This document shows positions 54,289 through 63,318 of a stretch of DNA of 64,000 nucleotides, in pieces. Position 1 is the stretch's first letter; each line of letters opens with the position of its first letter. The notes below the pieces were generated by a model. That model did no database searches. It had not been told where the DNA came from and worked only from the letters and a program-made list of their open reading frames with translations. This DNA comes from CADEEN01 sp963751775 (GTDB taxonomy: Bacteria > Pseudomonadota > Gammaproteobacteria > Burkholderiales > Burkholderiaceae_C), in NCBI GenBank assembly GCA_963751775.1, contig CAVVVW010000008.1:1-64000 (forward strand), in the 5' to 3' direction. Both the position numbers and the translations under genes were made by a program.

Positions 54289-54876
54289 ATGCCGCAACTG
54301 CCACCGGTCACCAAAGCGCTGATCCTGATCTGCATCGGCGTGTTCTGCGTGCAGCAGTTCGTGCCGCTGACGGCGCTGTTTGCACTGTGGCCGCTGCAGA
54401 GCGGCCGCTTCATGCCGTGGCAGCCGCTGAGCTACGCCTTCCTGCACGGCGACACGCTGCACCTGTTCTTCAACATGCTGGCGTTGTGGATGTTCGGCGC
54501 CGAAATCGAGCGCCTGTGGGGCCACAAGCGCTTCATGCAGTTCCTGCTCGCCAGTGCGCTGGCGGCCGCGGCGGTGCAATTGTTGTGGACGCTCCTGATC
54601 GGCTCGCGCGTGCCCACGCTCGGTGCGTCGGGCGCCACCTTCGGCCTGCTGCTGGCCTTCGGCATGCTGTTCCCGAACCGCATGATCATGTTGTTGCTGC
54701 CACCGATCCCGATGAAGGCCAAGTACTTCGTGGCCATCTTCGGTACGCTCGAACTGGTGCTGGGCGTGATGGGACCCGGCGGCATCGCCCACTTCGCCCA
54801 CCTCGGCGGGATGCTCGGCGGCTTCCTGATGATCCGTTACTGGCGTGGACAATTGCCGTTCAGTCGGCGACGCTGA
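54289..54876 (+). CDS. Rhomboid-family intramembrane serine protease
   Basis: About 195 residues, intact, six helices. The catalytic Ser is Ser114 in GASGATFG and the catalytic His is His171 in FAHLGGMLGG; the conserved HLFFNM loop motif lies in helix 2. The start at 54289 (MPQLPPVTK) is 13 bases after the tRNA-Leu end, leaving little room for a separate promoter, so co-transcription and processing with the tRNA is likely. Confidence 0.92.
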   Translation: MPQLPPVTKALILICIGVFCVQQFVPLTALFALWPLQSGRFMPWQPLSYAFLHGDTLHLFFNMLALWMFGAEIERLWGHKRFMQFLLASALAAAAVQLLWTLLIGSRVPTLGASGATFGLLLAFGMLFPNRMIMLLLPPIPMKAKYFVAIFGTLELVLGVMGPGGIAHFAHLGGMLGGFLMIRYWRGQLPFSRRR

Positions 54877-54952
54877 CGCCACGATCCGATGGCGGGGATT
54901 GCGCCGCGCGGCGAGTCGGCGCATCCTGGGCCCTGTCCGCAGGAGGTGCGTG

Positions 54953-55993
54953 ATGCAAACGATCATTCAGCAATCCTCGTGGCTCGCTCGCTGGCTGGCC
55001 GCCGCACTCATCGCCGTGGTGCCCTGCGCGCCGGCGGCAGCGGCAACCGAACTCGAAGCCCAGTCGCTGGCCCTCGAACGTGCCAGCCGGGCCGTCGTCG
55101 GCGTGCAGGTGCTGGCGCTCGAAGGCGCGCGCTCCGTCGCCACCCTGGGCCGGATGCGCCAGGGCTCGGGCGTGGTCATCGGCCCGGACGAACTGGTCCT
55201 GACCATCGGCTACCTGGTGCTCGAGGCCGATCAGGTCCGGCTTGTGCTCGACGACGAGCGGGCGGTGCCGGCGCGTGTCGTCGGTTACGACCTGGCCACG
55301 GGCTTCGGCCTGTTGCAGCCGCTGGCGCCGCTGCGCGTCGCCCCTGCGCCGTTGGGCGGCTCGCAGGCGGTCGCAGCCGATGAGCCCCTGCTGGTGGCCA
55401 GCGGCGGCGAAGACGGCCAGCTCAGCATGGCGCAGCTGGTGTCGCGGCGCAGCTTTGCCGGCTACTGGGAATACCGCATCGAAGGCGCGCTCTTCACCGC
55501 ACCGCCGCGCACCGACCACAGCGGCGCCGGGCTGTTCAACAGCCATGGCGAACTGGTGGGCATCGGCTCGCTCATCGTCGCCGACACACGCGCCAGCGAG
55601 CGCGGCGAAGGCCCACGCGTGCCGGGCAACATGTTCGTGCCGACCGATCTGCTGCGTCCGATCCTGGGCGAGTTGCGCGCCAGCGGCATGTCCAGCGCCA
55701 GCCGCCGCGCCTGGCTGGGCGTGAATTGCGTCGAGCAGGGCGGCATCTTGCATGTGGTGCGGGTCGCGGGCGACAGCCCGGCCGAGGCGGCCGGGCTGCG
55801 CGTGGGCGACCACATCGTGGCCATCGACGGCACGGCGGTGACGACGCTCGATACGCTGTGGACCCGGCTGTGGTCCGGCGGGCCGCCCGAGCGCGACGTG
55901 ACGCTCGGGATCGAGCGCGACGGCATGCGCCAGGACGTGGGCCTGCGCAGCGTCGATCGCGCGCAAACCATCAAACGGCCCGACGGGGTCTGA
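54953..55993 (+). CDS. HtrA/S1C-like protein with PDZ domain, catalytic His missing
   Basis: About 346 residues, intact, with a strong AGGAGG at 54941-54946 and a signal peptide ending near PAAA-ATEL. The trypsin-like domain opens VVGVQVLALEGA and GSGVVIGPDELVLT. At the position of the catalytic His (TNxHV in HtrA) it has IGYLV with Tyr87. The Asp (Asp113 in GYDLATGFGLL) and a Ser (Ser190 in TDHSGAGLF) remain, but with an unusual surrounding loop. A PDZ domain (about residues 265-335: SPAEAAGLRVGDHIVAIDG) follows. It is probably an inactive periplasmic scaffold or sensor rather than a protease. Confidence 0.82.
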   Translation: MQTIIQQSSWLARWLAAALIAVVPCAPAAAATELEAQSLALERASRAVVGVQVLALEGARSVATLGRMRQGSGVVIGPDELVLTIGYLVLEADQVRLVLDDERAVPARVVGYDLATGFGLLQPLAPLRVAPAPLGGSQAVAADEPLLVASGGEDGQLSMAQLVSRRSFAGYWEYRIEGALFTAPPRTDHSGAGLFNSHGELVGIGSLIVADTRASERGEGPRVPGNMFVPTDLLRPILGELRASGMSSASRRAWLGVNCVEQGGILHVVRVAGDSPAEAAGLRVGDHIVAIDGTAVTTLDTLWTRLWSGGPPERDVTLGIERDGMRQDVGLRSVDRAQTIKRPDGV

Positions 55994-55994
55994 G

Positions 55995-56897
55995 TCACGC
56001 ACGCCCGGCAGCGGCCCAGGCGACGGCCGGCGTCGGGTAGCGCAGCCGCAGGCACAGCTCGCGGCGCAGGCGCCGGTTGTCCAGGCGCCGCGATTCGGCC
56101 AGAAAGCTCATCTGCAACGGCGACAGGCGCAGCGCGGCTTCGGCCCGCGTCAGGCGCGGCGGCCGGGCCAGGCCAAAGGCATCGGCCACGGCGTCGAAGT
56201 GTGCGCCCATCAGCACTTCGCTGTCGTCGCTGGCGTGGTAGACGCGTTGCGGCGCGCCGCGCTGCAGCGCGGCGATGCAGGCACGCGCCAGATCGTCGGC
56301 GTGGATGTGGTTGGTGTAGACGTCGTCGGCGGCCACCAACACCGGTGCGCCGCTGCGCACGCGCTCGCGCGGGTCACCGCCCTCGCGGTCGAGCGCATAG
56401 ATGCCCGGCACGCGCAGGATGCTTGCGCGCACGCCCATGGCACGGCCATGATGGCGCACGCGGGCTTCGGCATCGACGCGGCGGCGCGCCCGGTCGGTCT
56501 GCGGATTGACGGCGCGGGTTTCGTCGAAGCGCGCGCCAGCCGCGTCGCCATACACGCCGCTGGTGCTGGCGTAGACCAGGCATCGCACGCGCCTGCTGCG
56601 CGCCAGCGCCTGCAGCAGACGCTGTGTGCGCGGATCGCTGTCGCCGTGGCGCGGCGGCGGTGCCAGGTGCAGCACGGCGTCGGCCAACGCCGCCAGCCGG
56701 CCGAGCGAGGCCGCATCGTCCAGGTCGCCCAGCAGGGGCACCGCCCCCGCCGCACGCAACGCCGCGACGCGCGCAGGCGACGAGGTCAGCGCCAGCACGC
56801 GGAATCGGCTGCGCAGGAGCCGCAGCACTCGCAGTCCGACATCGCCGCAACCGACGATCAACAACACGGGGCGGCGGGCTCTGGAGGGCAACGACAT
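55995..56897 (-). CDS. NAD-dependent epimerase/SDR-family protein (YeeZ-like)
   Basis: About 300 residues, intact. The Rossmann motif is LLIVGCGDVGLRVLRLL. The catalytic YxxxK-type site is replaced by the extended-SDR-like TSGVYGDAAG followed by an Arg-rich stretch, as in YeeZ/ActC-like proteins. The start at 56897 (MSLPSRARRPV) precedes the dinucleotide fold by a few residues. Convergent with the HtrA-like gene, one base apart. Substrate unknown. Confidence 0.82.
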   Translation of the reverse strand: MSLPSRARRPVLLIVGCGDVGLRVLRLLRSRFRVLALTSSPARVAALRAAGAVPLLGDLDDAASLGRLAALADAVLHLAPPPRHGDSDPRTQRLLQALARSRRVRCLVYASTSGVYGDAAGARFDETRAVNPQTDRARRRVDAEARVRHHGRAMGVRASILRVPGIYALDREGGDPRERVRSGAPVLVAADDVYTNHIHADDLARACIAALQRGAPQRVYHASDDSEVLMGAHFDAVADAFGLARPPRLTRAEAALRLSPLQMSFLAESRRLDNRRLRRELCLRLRYPTPAVAWAAAGRA

Positions 56898-56976
56898 CAG
56901 CGGTAAAGCGGCGCAAGCAAGCCAGGGGGCACAATTCCGCTCAGTGTAGAAGCCTCGATCGCCCGGTCTGCCCCCA

Positions 56977-58028
56977 ATGACATTCAAGATATCGGTTCAA
57001 CCCGCGGGGTTGACGTTCGACGTTGCCCAACGACGAAGCCATCCTGCCGGCCGCCATCCGCTCGGGTGTCGGCCTGCCCTACGGCTGCCGCGACGGCGCC
57101 TGCGGCATCGTGCAAGAGCCGGCTTGTCGAGGGCCGCGTGCGGCATGGCACGCACCAGGCCAAGGCCCTGTCGGCGGCCGAAGAGCAGGCCGGCTGGATC
57201 CTGACCTGCTGCGCGATGCCGCAGACCGATTGCGTGGTCGAGGCGCGCACCGTGGCCGGTGCCGGCGAGTACCCGCCGATGAAGATGCCGGCGCGGGTGT
57301 CCGCGCTCACGCGCGCCGCGCCCGACGTGGCCGTGATGAAGCTGCAATTGCCGGCCACCGTGGCCTTCAAGTACCGCGCCGGACAGTACGTCGAATTCAT
57401 CCTGCGCGACGGCGCCCGGCGCAGCTACTCGATCGCCACCGCACCCGAGCAGATGGGCAACCCGCCCGCCGTCGAGCTGCACCTGCGCCACATGCCTGGC
57501 GGCAAGTTCACCGATCATGTCTTCGGCGCGATGAAGGAGAAGGACATCCTGCGCCTGGAGGGGCCGTTCGGCAGCTTCTTCCTGCGTGAAGACGGCGACG
57601 ACGCGACCGACAAACCGATCGTGTTGCTCGCGTCGGGCACCGGCCTGGCGCCGATCAAGGCCATCGTCGAGCACATGCGGGCAGCGGGCATCGCGCGACC
57701 GGCCACGCTGTACTGGGGTTGCCGCAGCAAGGCCGATCTGTACCAGCACGACTGGGCCCAGGCCGCTGCGGCAGCGATGCCCAACTTTCGCTACGTGCCG
57801 GTGCTGTCGGAGGCCCGGCCCGAAGACGACTGGCACGGCCGCACCGGGTTCGTGCACCGGGCCGTGATGGCCGACCTGCCCGACCTATCGGGCCACGAGG
57901 TGTATGCCTGCGGCGTGCCGGTGATGGTCGAGTCGGCAGAGCGCGATTTCGTCAGCCAATGCGGGCTGCCGGCCGAGGCCTTCTACGCCGACAGCTTCAC
58001 TTCGGAGGCCGACAAGCACGGCGCGTGA
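56977..58028 (+). CDS. CDP-6-deoxy-glucoseen reductase-like flavoprotein with 2Fe-2S domain (two frame breaks)
   Basis: About 350 residues after correction. The N-terminal plant-type ferredoxin domain carries C-R-D-G-A-C-G then, one frame on, S-C-K and a later C in LTCCAMP, giving the usual 2Fe-2S ligands. The FAD/NAD part has RAGQYVEFIL, RRSYSIATAPE, ILRLEGPFGSFF and LASGTGLAPIKAIVEHM. Frame breaks near 57018 (a missing GC restores DVAPNDEAIL) and 57105. Widely present in Burkholderiales under this name, though the true electron acceptor is often unknown. Divergent from the SDR gene. Confidence 0.9.
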
Positions 58029-58062
58029 ACCGGCTGCCGCCCGAGCGGGCGGCAGCACAGGT

Positions 58063-58575
58063 TCATCGCGATGGCGGTGCGGCGCCGCCCTTGGCGCGCG
58101 CCATCAGCGCGGCACGCCGCTCCAGGCTCGATGGCGGCCACTGCTCGCTGGCCTTGTAGTACCCGGCCACCGCCGGCGTGCCAGGCGGCAGCACGACCCA
58201 CGGCTGCTTGGACGCGGTGTAGATGTGGATGTCGGGCGGGCAGCGGTCGGGATCGTCGAGCGTGCCCACGCGCACGAAGCGCACGGCGTCGCCGGCGCCG
58301 GCGTAGTTGCTCCAGACAGCAATGCGGCAGCGCGGACAGCGCGCGATCCTCTGGCCCTTGCCGCTCAGGCTCGGCGTGTCGACCACCTCGGCCTCGCCGG
58401 CCAGCAACTGCACGCGGTCGGCTTCGATCAGCGCGTTCAAGGCAAACGCCGAGCCCGACTCGCGCTGGCACCAGCGGCAATGGCAGCAGTGCACGAACAG
58501 CGGCGCGCCCGTCAGGCGGTAGCGCAGACCGCGGCAGGTGCAGCCGCCTTCGAGGGCAACGGCGTCGTCGCTCAT
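58063..58575 (-). CDS. GFA-family (glutathione-dependent formaldehyde-activating-like) protein
   Basis: About 170 residues, intact. Zinc-binding cysteines are in GGCTCRG, HCCHCRWCQ and RCPRCRI, the pattern of the GFA/CENP-V fold. The start at 58575 (MSDDAVALEG) is clear. It follows the enoyl-CoA hydratase gene by 11 bases on the same strand. Despite the family name, most members have no proven formaldehyde role. Confidence 0.88.
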   Translation of the reverse strand: MSDDAVALEGGCTCRGLRYRLTGAPLFVHCCHCRWCQRESGSAFALNALIEADRVQLLAGEAEVVDTPSLSGKGQRIARCPRCRIAVWSNYAGAGDAVRFVRVGTLDDPDRCPPDIHIYTASKQPWVVLPPGTPAVAGYYKASEQWPPSSLERRAALMARAKGGAAPPSR

Positions 58576-58586
58576 GTCGCCTGGCC

Positions 58587-59382
58587 TCAGCGGTGCTTGA
58601 AAACCGGCTTGCGCTTGCCGACAAACGCCGCCATGCCTTCCTTCTGGTCCGCCGTGGCAAACAGCGAATGGAAGAGGCCACGTTCGTAGCTGACGCCGTC
58701 GGCCAGTCCGGACTCGAACGCGCGGTTGACGCATTGCTTGGCCATCATCACGCTGGGCATGCCGAAGCCGCAGATGGTCGCCGCGGCGGCGAAGGCTTCG
58801 TCGAGCAGCTTGTCGGCGGCCACCACGCGGCTGACCAGGCCGGCGCGTTCGGCCTCGGCGGCGTCCATCATGCGTGCGGTCAGGATCATGTCCATCGCCT
58901 TGCTCTTGCCCACACGCGCGCGGCAGCCGCTGCGTGCCGCCGGCGCCAGGCATGATGCCGAGCTTGATCTCGGGCTGGCCGAAGCGGGCGCTGTCGGCAG
59001 CGATGATGAAGTCGCAGGCCAGCGCCAGTTCGCAGCCGCCGCCGAGCGCAAAGCCGGCCACTGCCGCGATCACCGGCTTGCGCACGCTCTTCAACGCCTC
59101 CCAGTTGCGCGTGATGTAGTTGCCGAGGTAGGCGTCCATGTAGCTGTAGTCGGCCATGGCGCCGATGTCGGCGCCGGCGGCAAAGGCCTTGTCGCTGCCG
59201 GTGATGACGATGCAACCGACGGCGGCATCGGCATCGAAGCCACGCAGTGCGTGGCCGAGTTCGTCCATCAGGCGATCGTTCAACGCGTTCATCTGCTTGG
59301 GCCGGTTCAGCCTGATCAGGCCGGTCGCCAGCGTGCCGGCGGCGTTTTCGCGCTGCTCGATGAGAATGCACTCGTAGTTCAT
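58587..59382 (-). CDS. Enoyl-CoA hydratase (frame break)
   Basis: About 264 residues of the crotonase fold. CoA-binding and active-site motifs are seen: AFAAGADIGAMAD (oxyanion loop), FALGGGCELALACDFIIAA and MPGAGGTQRLPR with the catalytic Glu region. The frame breaks near 58920; the C-terminal part MDMILTARMMDAAEAERAGLV (split), ending KRKPVFKHR, continues in the other frame. A beta-oxidation-type enzyme. It heads an operon with the GFA gene. Confidence 0.93.
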
Positions 59383-59596
59383 GCTTCGCTGCTCCGTCCT
59401 TGGGCTGCACCGGGTTCGGCAAACTATACGTGCGCCATTCCCGTCTGTCCCGGGGCAGGCCGACCCACCCGGCTTCGCGGCCGCGCAGACCGGGCTACGC
59501 AGATGCCGGGCTGACCGCGCAAGACCATGAATTTTTCGCGACGGTCGCCGCCACCCCGATCGCGGTGCCGGCGCTAGGCGCTATCCTGCGCGCCCT

Positions 59597-60286
59597 ATGG
59601 GCACCGTCTATCGCAAAACCGGCAAAGGCATCGCCGAGATCGAAACCCGGGCGCACCGGCTGACGCCCCGGTTGCGCAGCGCGCTGATCCTGGTCGACGG
59701 CCGCAGGACGGTCGAAGCCTTGTCCACGCTGATCGCCACCGATCCGGTCGGCACACTGGCCAACTTGGTGGCCAACGGATTCATCGAAGATCAGGCGCCG
59801 CCGCCACCGCCACCGCCACCGCCACCGCCGCCTCCTCCGCCGCCCCGCCTCCGCCGCCCCTCCTCCGCCGCCCCCTCCGCCGCCTCCGCCGCCAGCCGCC
59901 GCCTCCGCCGCCAGCGCCACCCCCGCCGCCACCACCGCCGCCTGCGCCGCACCGCACGCGCGGCCGCCTCGATCCGATCGACCCGCGTCGAGCCGGTCGA
60001 GCCTTCCGTGTCCAGCACGGCTTTCGCCCCCACCGAGCCGAGCGAGCTGCCCAAGCCCAGTGCGCTCGGCCTGCCCTTCGAATCGCTGCGCCGCGAGGCC
60101 GTGCGCGAGCTCACCGAGAAGCTCGGCCCGAACGCGGAAACGCTGGTCATCAAGATCAACCGCAGCGCGGACATGACCGAACTGCAACCGCTGCTGGCGC
60201 GGGCCGTCCTGGTGTTGCGCAAGGTACGCGGCGATCGCGCCGCCGACGCCTTCGCCGCGCGCTTCGTCGCCGAACCCACGGCCTAA
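59597..60286 (+). CDS. Hypothetical protein with long polyproline stretch
   Basis: About 229 residues as read. N-terminal about 70 residues are a small folded part (GTVYRKTGKGIAEIETRAH, then LILVDGRRTVEAL), followed by a run of 16 prolines from a CCG/CCACCG tract (59797-59860). The next 50 residues are Arg/Ala-rich and may be out of frame, because the repeated tract is a likely place for indels. The C-terminal about 85 residues (LPFESLRREAVRELTEKLGPNAETL, split) form a helical domain. No family recognised. Confidence 0.65.
   Translation: MGTVYRKTGKGIAEIETRAHRLTPRLRSALILVDGRRTVEALSTLIATDPVGTLANLVANGFIEDQAPPPPPPPPPPPPPPPPRLRRPSSAAPSAASAASRRLRRQRHPRRHHRRLRRTARAAASIRSTRVEPVEPSVSSTAFAPTEPSELPKPSALGLPFESLRREAVRELTEKLGPNAETLVIKINRSADMTELQPLLARAVLVLRKVRGDRAADAFAARFVAEPTA
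59797..59950. repeat. CCG/CCACCG low-complexity tract
   Basis: About 150 bases made almost wholly of C, G and scattered A/T in CCG-type triplets. It codes for proline in one frame and Arg/Ala mixtures in others. Prone to slippage. Confidence 0.8.
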
Positions 60287-60302
60287 CCGGTACGCCAGGC
60301 GC

Positions 60303-61489
60303 CTATCGCGGCGCGCTCGCGGCGGCCTCCGGCGCGGCCTGCAGCGGCGCCGAATCGAGCAGCAGATCGATGAACGTGTCTGCGTCCTGCGCGATGCGCA
60401 GGCGCACCGGCAGGTACTGCAGCGTCGGCGCGAACCAGACCTCGGCACTCAGTTCGTTGCCCGGCCGCCGCTCGCCCAACCGCGGCTTGAGGTGGTAGGT
60501 GTCGAGCACACCGATCGGCGTCACCAGCTGTTCCTGGCCGAGCACGTCGTAGACCCAGCGGTCGGTGCGCTTGGGCAGGGCCAGCGCCAAGCGTCACCGT
60601 GTTGCCCGCACGCAGCAGCTCGGGTTGGGTCGTGAACAGCCAGGTCAGCTGCACGAACTGGCTGGCGGTGTCCTGCACATCGGGCAGCGCCTCATGCTGG
60701 CTGCCGTTGGCCAGCGTGACCCATTGCGGGCCGAACAGCACGGTCGCACGGCCGGGCTGCCGAAACAGCACCCGCGTCGCTTCGTCGTAGCGCCGCGGCG
60801 TCAAGCCGCGCTCGCCGAGTTCGCCGTCGCTGGTCATGCGGCGCGAAATCAACGGCGCGAAGCTGGGGCCGATGGCAACGTCGAGGTGGACCTGGTAGTG
60901 CGAGTCCTGGCGTACCCATTGCACGCGTGCACTGCCATTCACTTCGCCGCGGTAGTTGCCGGTGAGCACATAGGTCAGGCGCGTCGATGGCGGCCATTCG
61001 AAAGCCTTTGCCGCCGTGGCCGGCGCCGATGCCGCGGCCACGACGGCCGGGGCCGAGGCCGAATCGGCAGCGGCGGCCGGCGCGCTTGCCTGCGGCGGTG
61101 GCCTCGGCCACGGCCAACGGCGCAGCGGCCGCCTCGATCACGGCCGCCGGCTCGCTCGCGGCCGGTGGTGCCTCGATCGCCGCCACCGGTGCCGACGCTG
61201 CAGGCCGCGCCGCGCGGGCCCGGGCGACCTTCCTGACCGGACGCGCCGCCGCGACGGCTGGCGGCGCCGCCGCCTCCAGCGTCTGCACGAACGCGACCTC
61301 CATGCGCGCGGGCATCGGCCGATCACCGTCGCCCCAACCGACCAGGTTGTCGCGCAGCCAGAGTGCGGCCAGGCTGTGGGCGGCAAGGACCGCCAGCACC
61401 ATCACCCACCAGCCGACCCGGCGCGCGGCGTGTGGCCGCGCCACGGCGGCACCGGGCAGTACCGGCAAGGCGAGTGAAGTCGCTGCCAT
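60303..61489 (-). CDS. DUF3108-like envelope protein (frame breaks)
   Basis: About 395 residues after correction. The start at 61489 (MAATSLALPV) leads into one transmembrane helix (VGWWVMVLAVLAAHSLAALWL), then an Ala/Pro-rich linker that changes frame near 61085. A beta-rich DUF3108-type domain follows (PPSTRLTYVLTGNYRGEV, SHYQVHLDVAIG, RRYDEATRVLF). A further break near 60596, repaired by one GC unit, leads to the end with YHLKPRLGER and VWFAPTLQYLPVRLRI. It sits 20 bases downstream of the M61 peptidase gene on the same strand. Function unknown. Confidence 0.8.
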
Positions 61490-61509
61490 CGACGCTTGCC
61501 GCGCGCGGC

Positions 61510-63239
61510 TCAAACGCCAAGCCAGTCGCGGCGCAATGCCGCCGCGTCGGCGCTCGGCTTGTCGGCCAGCGACAGCGTCAGTGCGGGCCGTGGCGCGGCC
61601 TCGGGTTCGACGCGCAATTTCAGGACACGCTGCTCGCGCACCAGCAGCAGCTCGAACGGCCGCCCCGCAATCAGCCATTGCTGTGCGTCGTCGAGGCGGC
61701 GAATGCGCCAGTCGTCGACAGCCAGCAGCTCGTCGCCGGCGCGCAATCCCTGCATTGGCGGCGGCGCTGCCGGCCAGCACCGATCTGACCTGCACCCCGC
61801 TCAGCGCCGCTTCCGACAAGCGCAGGCCGAGTGACGCGCCCAGGGGTTCCGGGGCGTGGTGTTGCTGCACGCCGGCGGCGTCGAGCAGGGCCGCCAGCGG
61901 CAGCTCACCGGTGCCGTGCACCCAGGCCGCCAGTTCGCGCAGATGGCTGCGGCCGCCGACCTCGCGCAACGCCGCCGCGATGGCGGCCTCGTCGATCGCG
62001 CCGCCGCGGCTGGCACGCCACAGCTGGCGCATGACGGCGTCGAGCGTGCCGCGGCCCTCGCGGCGCAGCGTCAAGTCCAGCGCCAGCGCCACCAGCGAGC
62101 CCTTGGTGTAGTAGCTGACGGTCACGTTGGGCGTGTTCTCGTCGCTGCGGTAGAACTTGACCCAGGCGTCGAAGCTGGCTTGCGCGACGCTCTGCGCCTT
62201 GCGGCCCGGCGTGCCGGCCACGCCGTTGATCGTCTTGGCCAGCAGCGTCAGGTATTTCGCTGCGTCGATCAGTCCGGCGCGCAACAGCAGCAAATCGTCG
62301 TAGTACGAAGTGAAGCCCTCGAAGAACCACAACAGCGAACTGTGGTTGGCGCGGGTGTAGTCGATGCGCTCGAGCTCACGCGGCTTCAGGCGCTTGACGT
62401 TCCAGGCGTGGAAATACTCGTGCGAAATCAAGCCCAGCAACGATGGGTAGCCCTCGCCCGTACCGCGCTGCCCGCTGCGCGGCAAGTCGCGGCGGGCCGC
62501 CATCAGCGCGCTGCTGGCGCGGTGCTCGAGCCCGCCATGGCCGTCTTCGACAGCATGAAGCAGGAACAGGTAGCGCGCGAACGGTGGCCTGGCGTGGCGC
62601 TTGCCGTGCCAGAAGGCGATCTGCGTCTCGCAGATGCGGCGCGTGTCGGCGAGCAACCTGGCTCCCGTCCATCCCCGGCCAGGCGCCGGCAACGACCAGC
62701 TCGTGGGCCACGCCGGCGGCATCGAAGCCGGCGCGCCAGAACGGGCCGAGTTCGAACGGGTGGTCGACCAGCTCGTCGTAGTCGGCGGCGAGCCAGCCCT
62801 TGGCGCCATCGGCCGGCATCGCCGTGGCCACCGACCAGCCGCGCGGCAGGCCGGCCAGCGTGATGCCGTGCGGCTCGTTCTCGCGACCCTCGACGCGCAG
62901 GCACAGGCTGGTGCCATTGAAGAACCCACGCCGGCTGTCGATGAACGCGGCGCGCACCGAGCCGTCGAATGCATATACCAGGTAGGTCAGCGTCAGCGCG
63001 CCACGGCCAGCGCACGGGACCAGCCAGGTACTGCTGTCGAGTTGTCGCAGCGCGCACGCAGCGCGGCCCTGCTGGGCCTGGATCTGCGACAGGTGGCGCG
63101 CGAAGTCGCGCACCATGTAGCTGCCGGGGATCCACACCGGCAGGCTCACGCGCTGCTCGCTGGCCGGCTGCGGCACGCTCAGCGTGACGCGATACAGGTG
63201 CGCGTGCAGGTCGTGCAGCTCGATGCGGTAGTGGATCAT
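61510..63239 (-). CDS. M61 glycyl-aminopeptidase-like metallopeptidase with PDZ (two frame breaks)
   Basis: About 580 residues after correction. The N-terminal M61 domain starts MIHYRIELHDL and includes VSLPVWIPGSYMVRDFAR. The zinc motif is HEYFH (around 62415) followed by AWNVKRLKP, with the third ligand Glu in FEGFTSYYDD. The C-terminal PDZ domain has LRAGDELLAVDDWR. Frame breaks near 62630 and 61780. Intracellular or envelope peptidase; preference for N-terminal Gly/Ala is known for some members. First gene of a pair with the DUF3108-like protein. Confidence 0.9.
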
Positions 63240-63318
63240 CGGTTCGGGCGTCTTCGGCGCGGATTGTCGCCGCTGACTCGCGGCCGCTAGACTGTGGCCA
63301 CCAGTCCCGGGAGCCTGC

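Noticed and set aside
59797..59950. Repeat tract considered as CRISPR or direct-repeat array
   Set aside because: There are no spacers of constant length, only triplet-type low complexity inside a coding frame.
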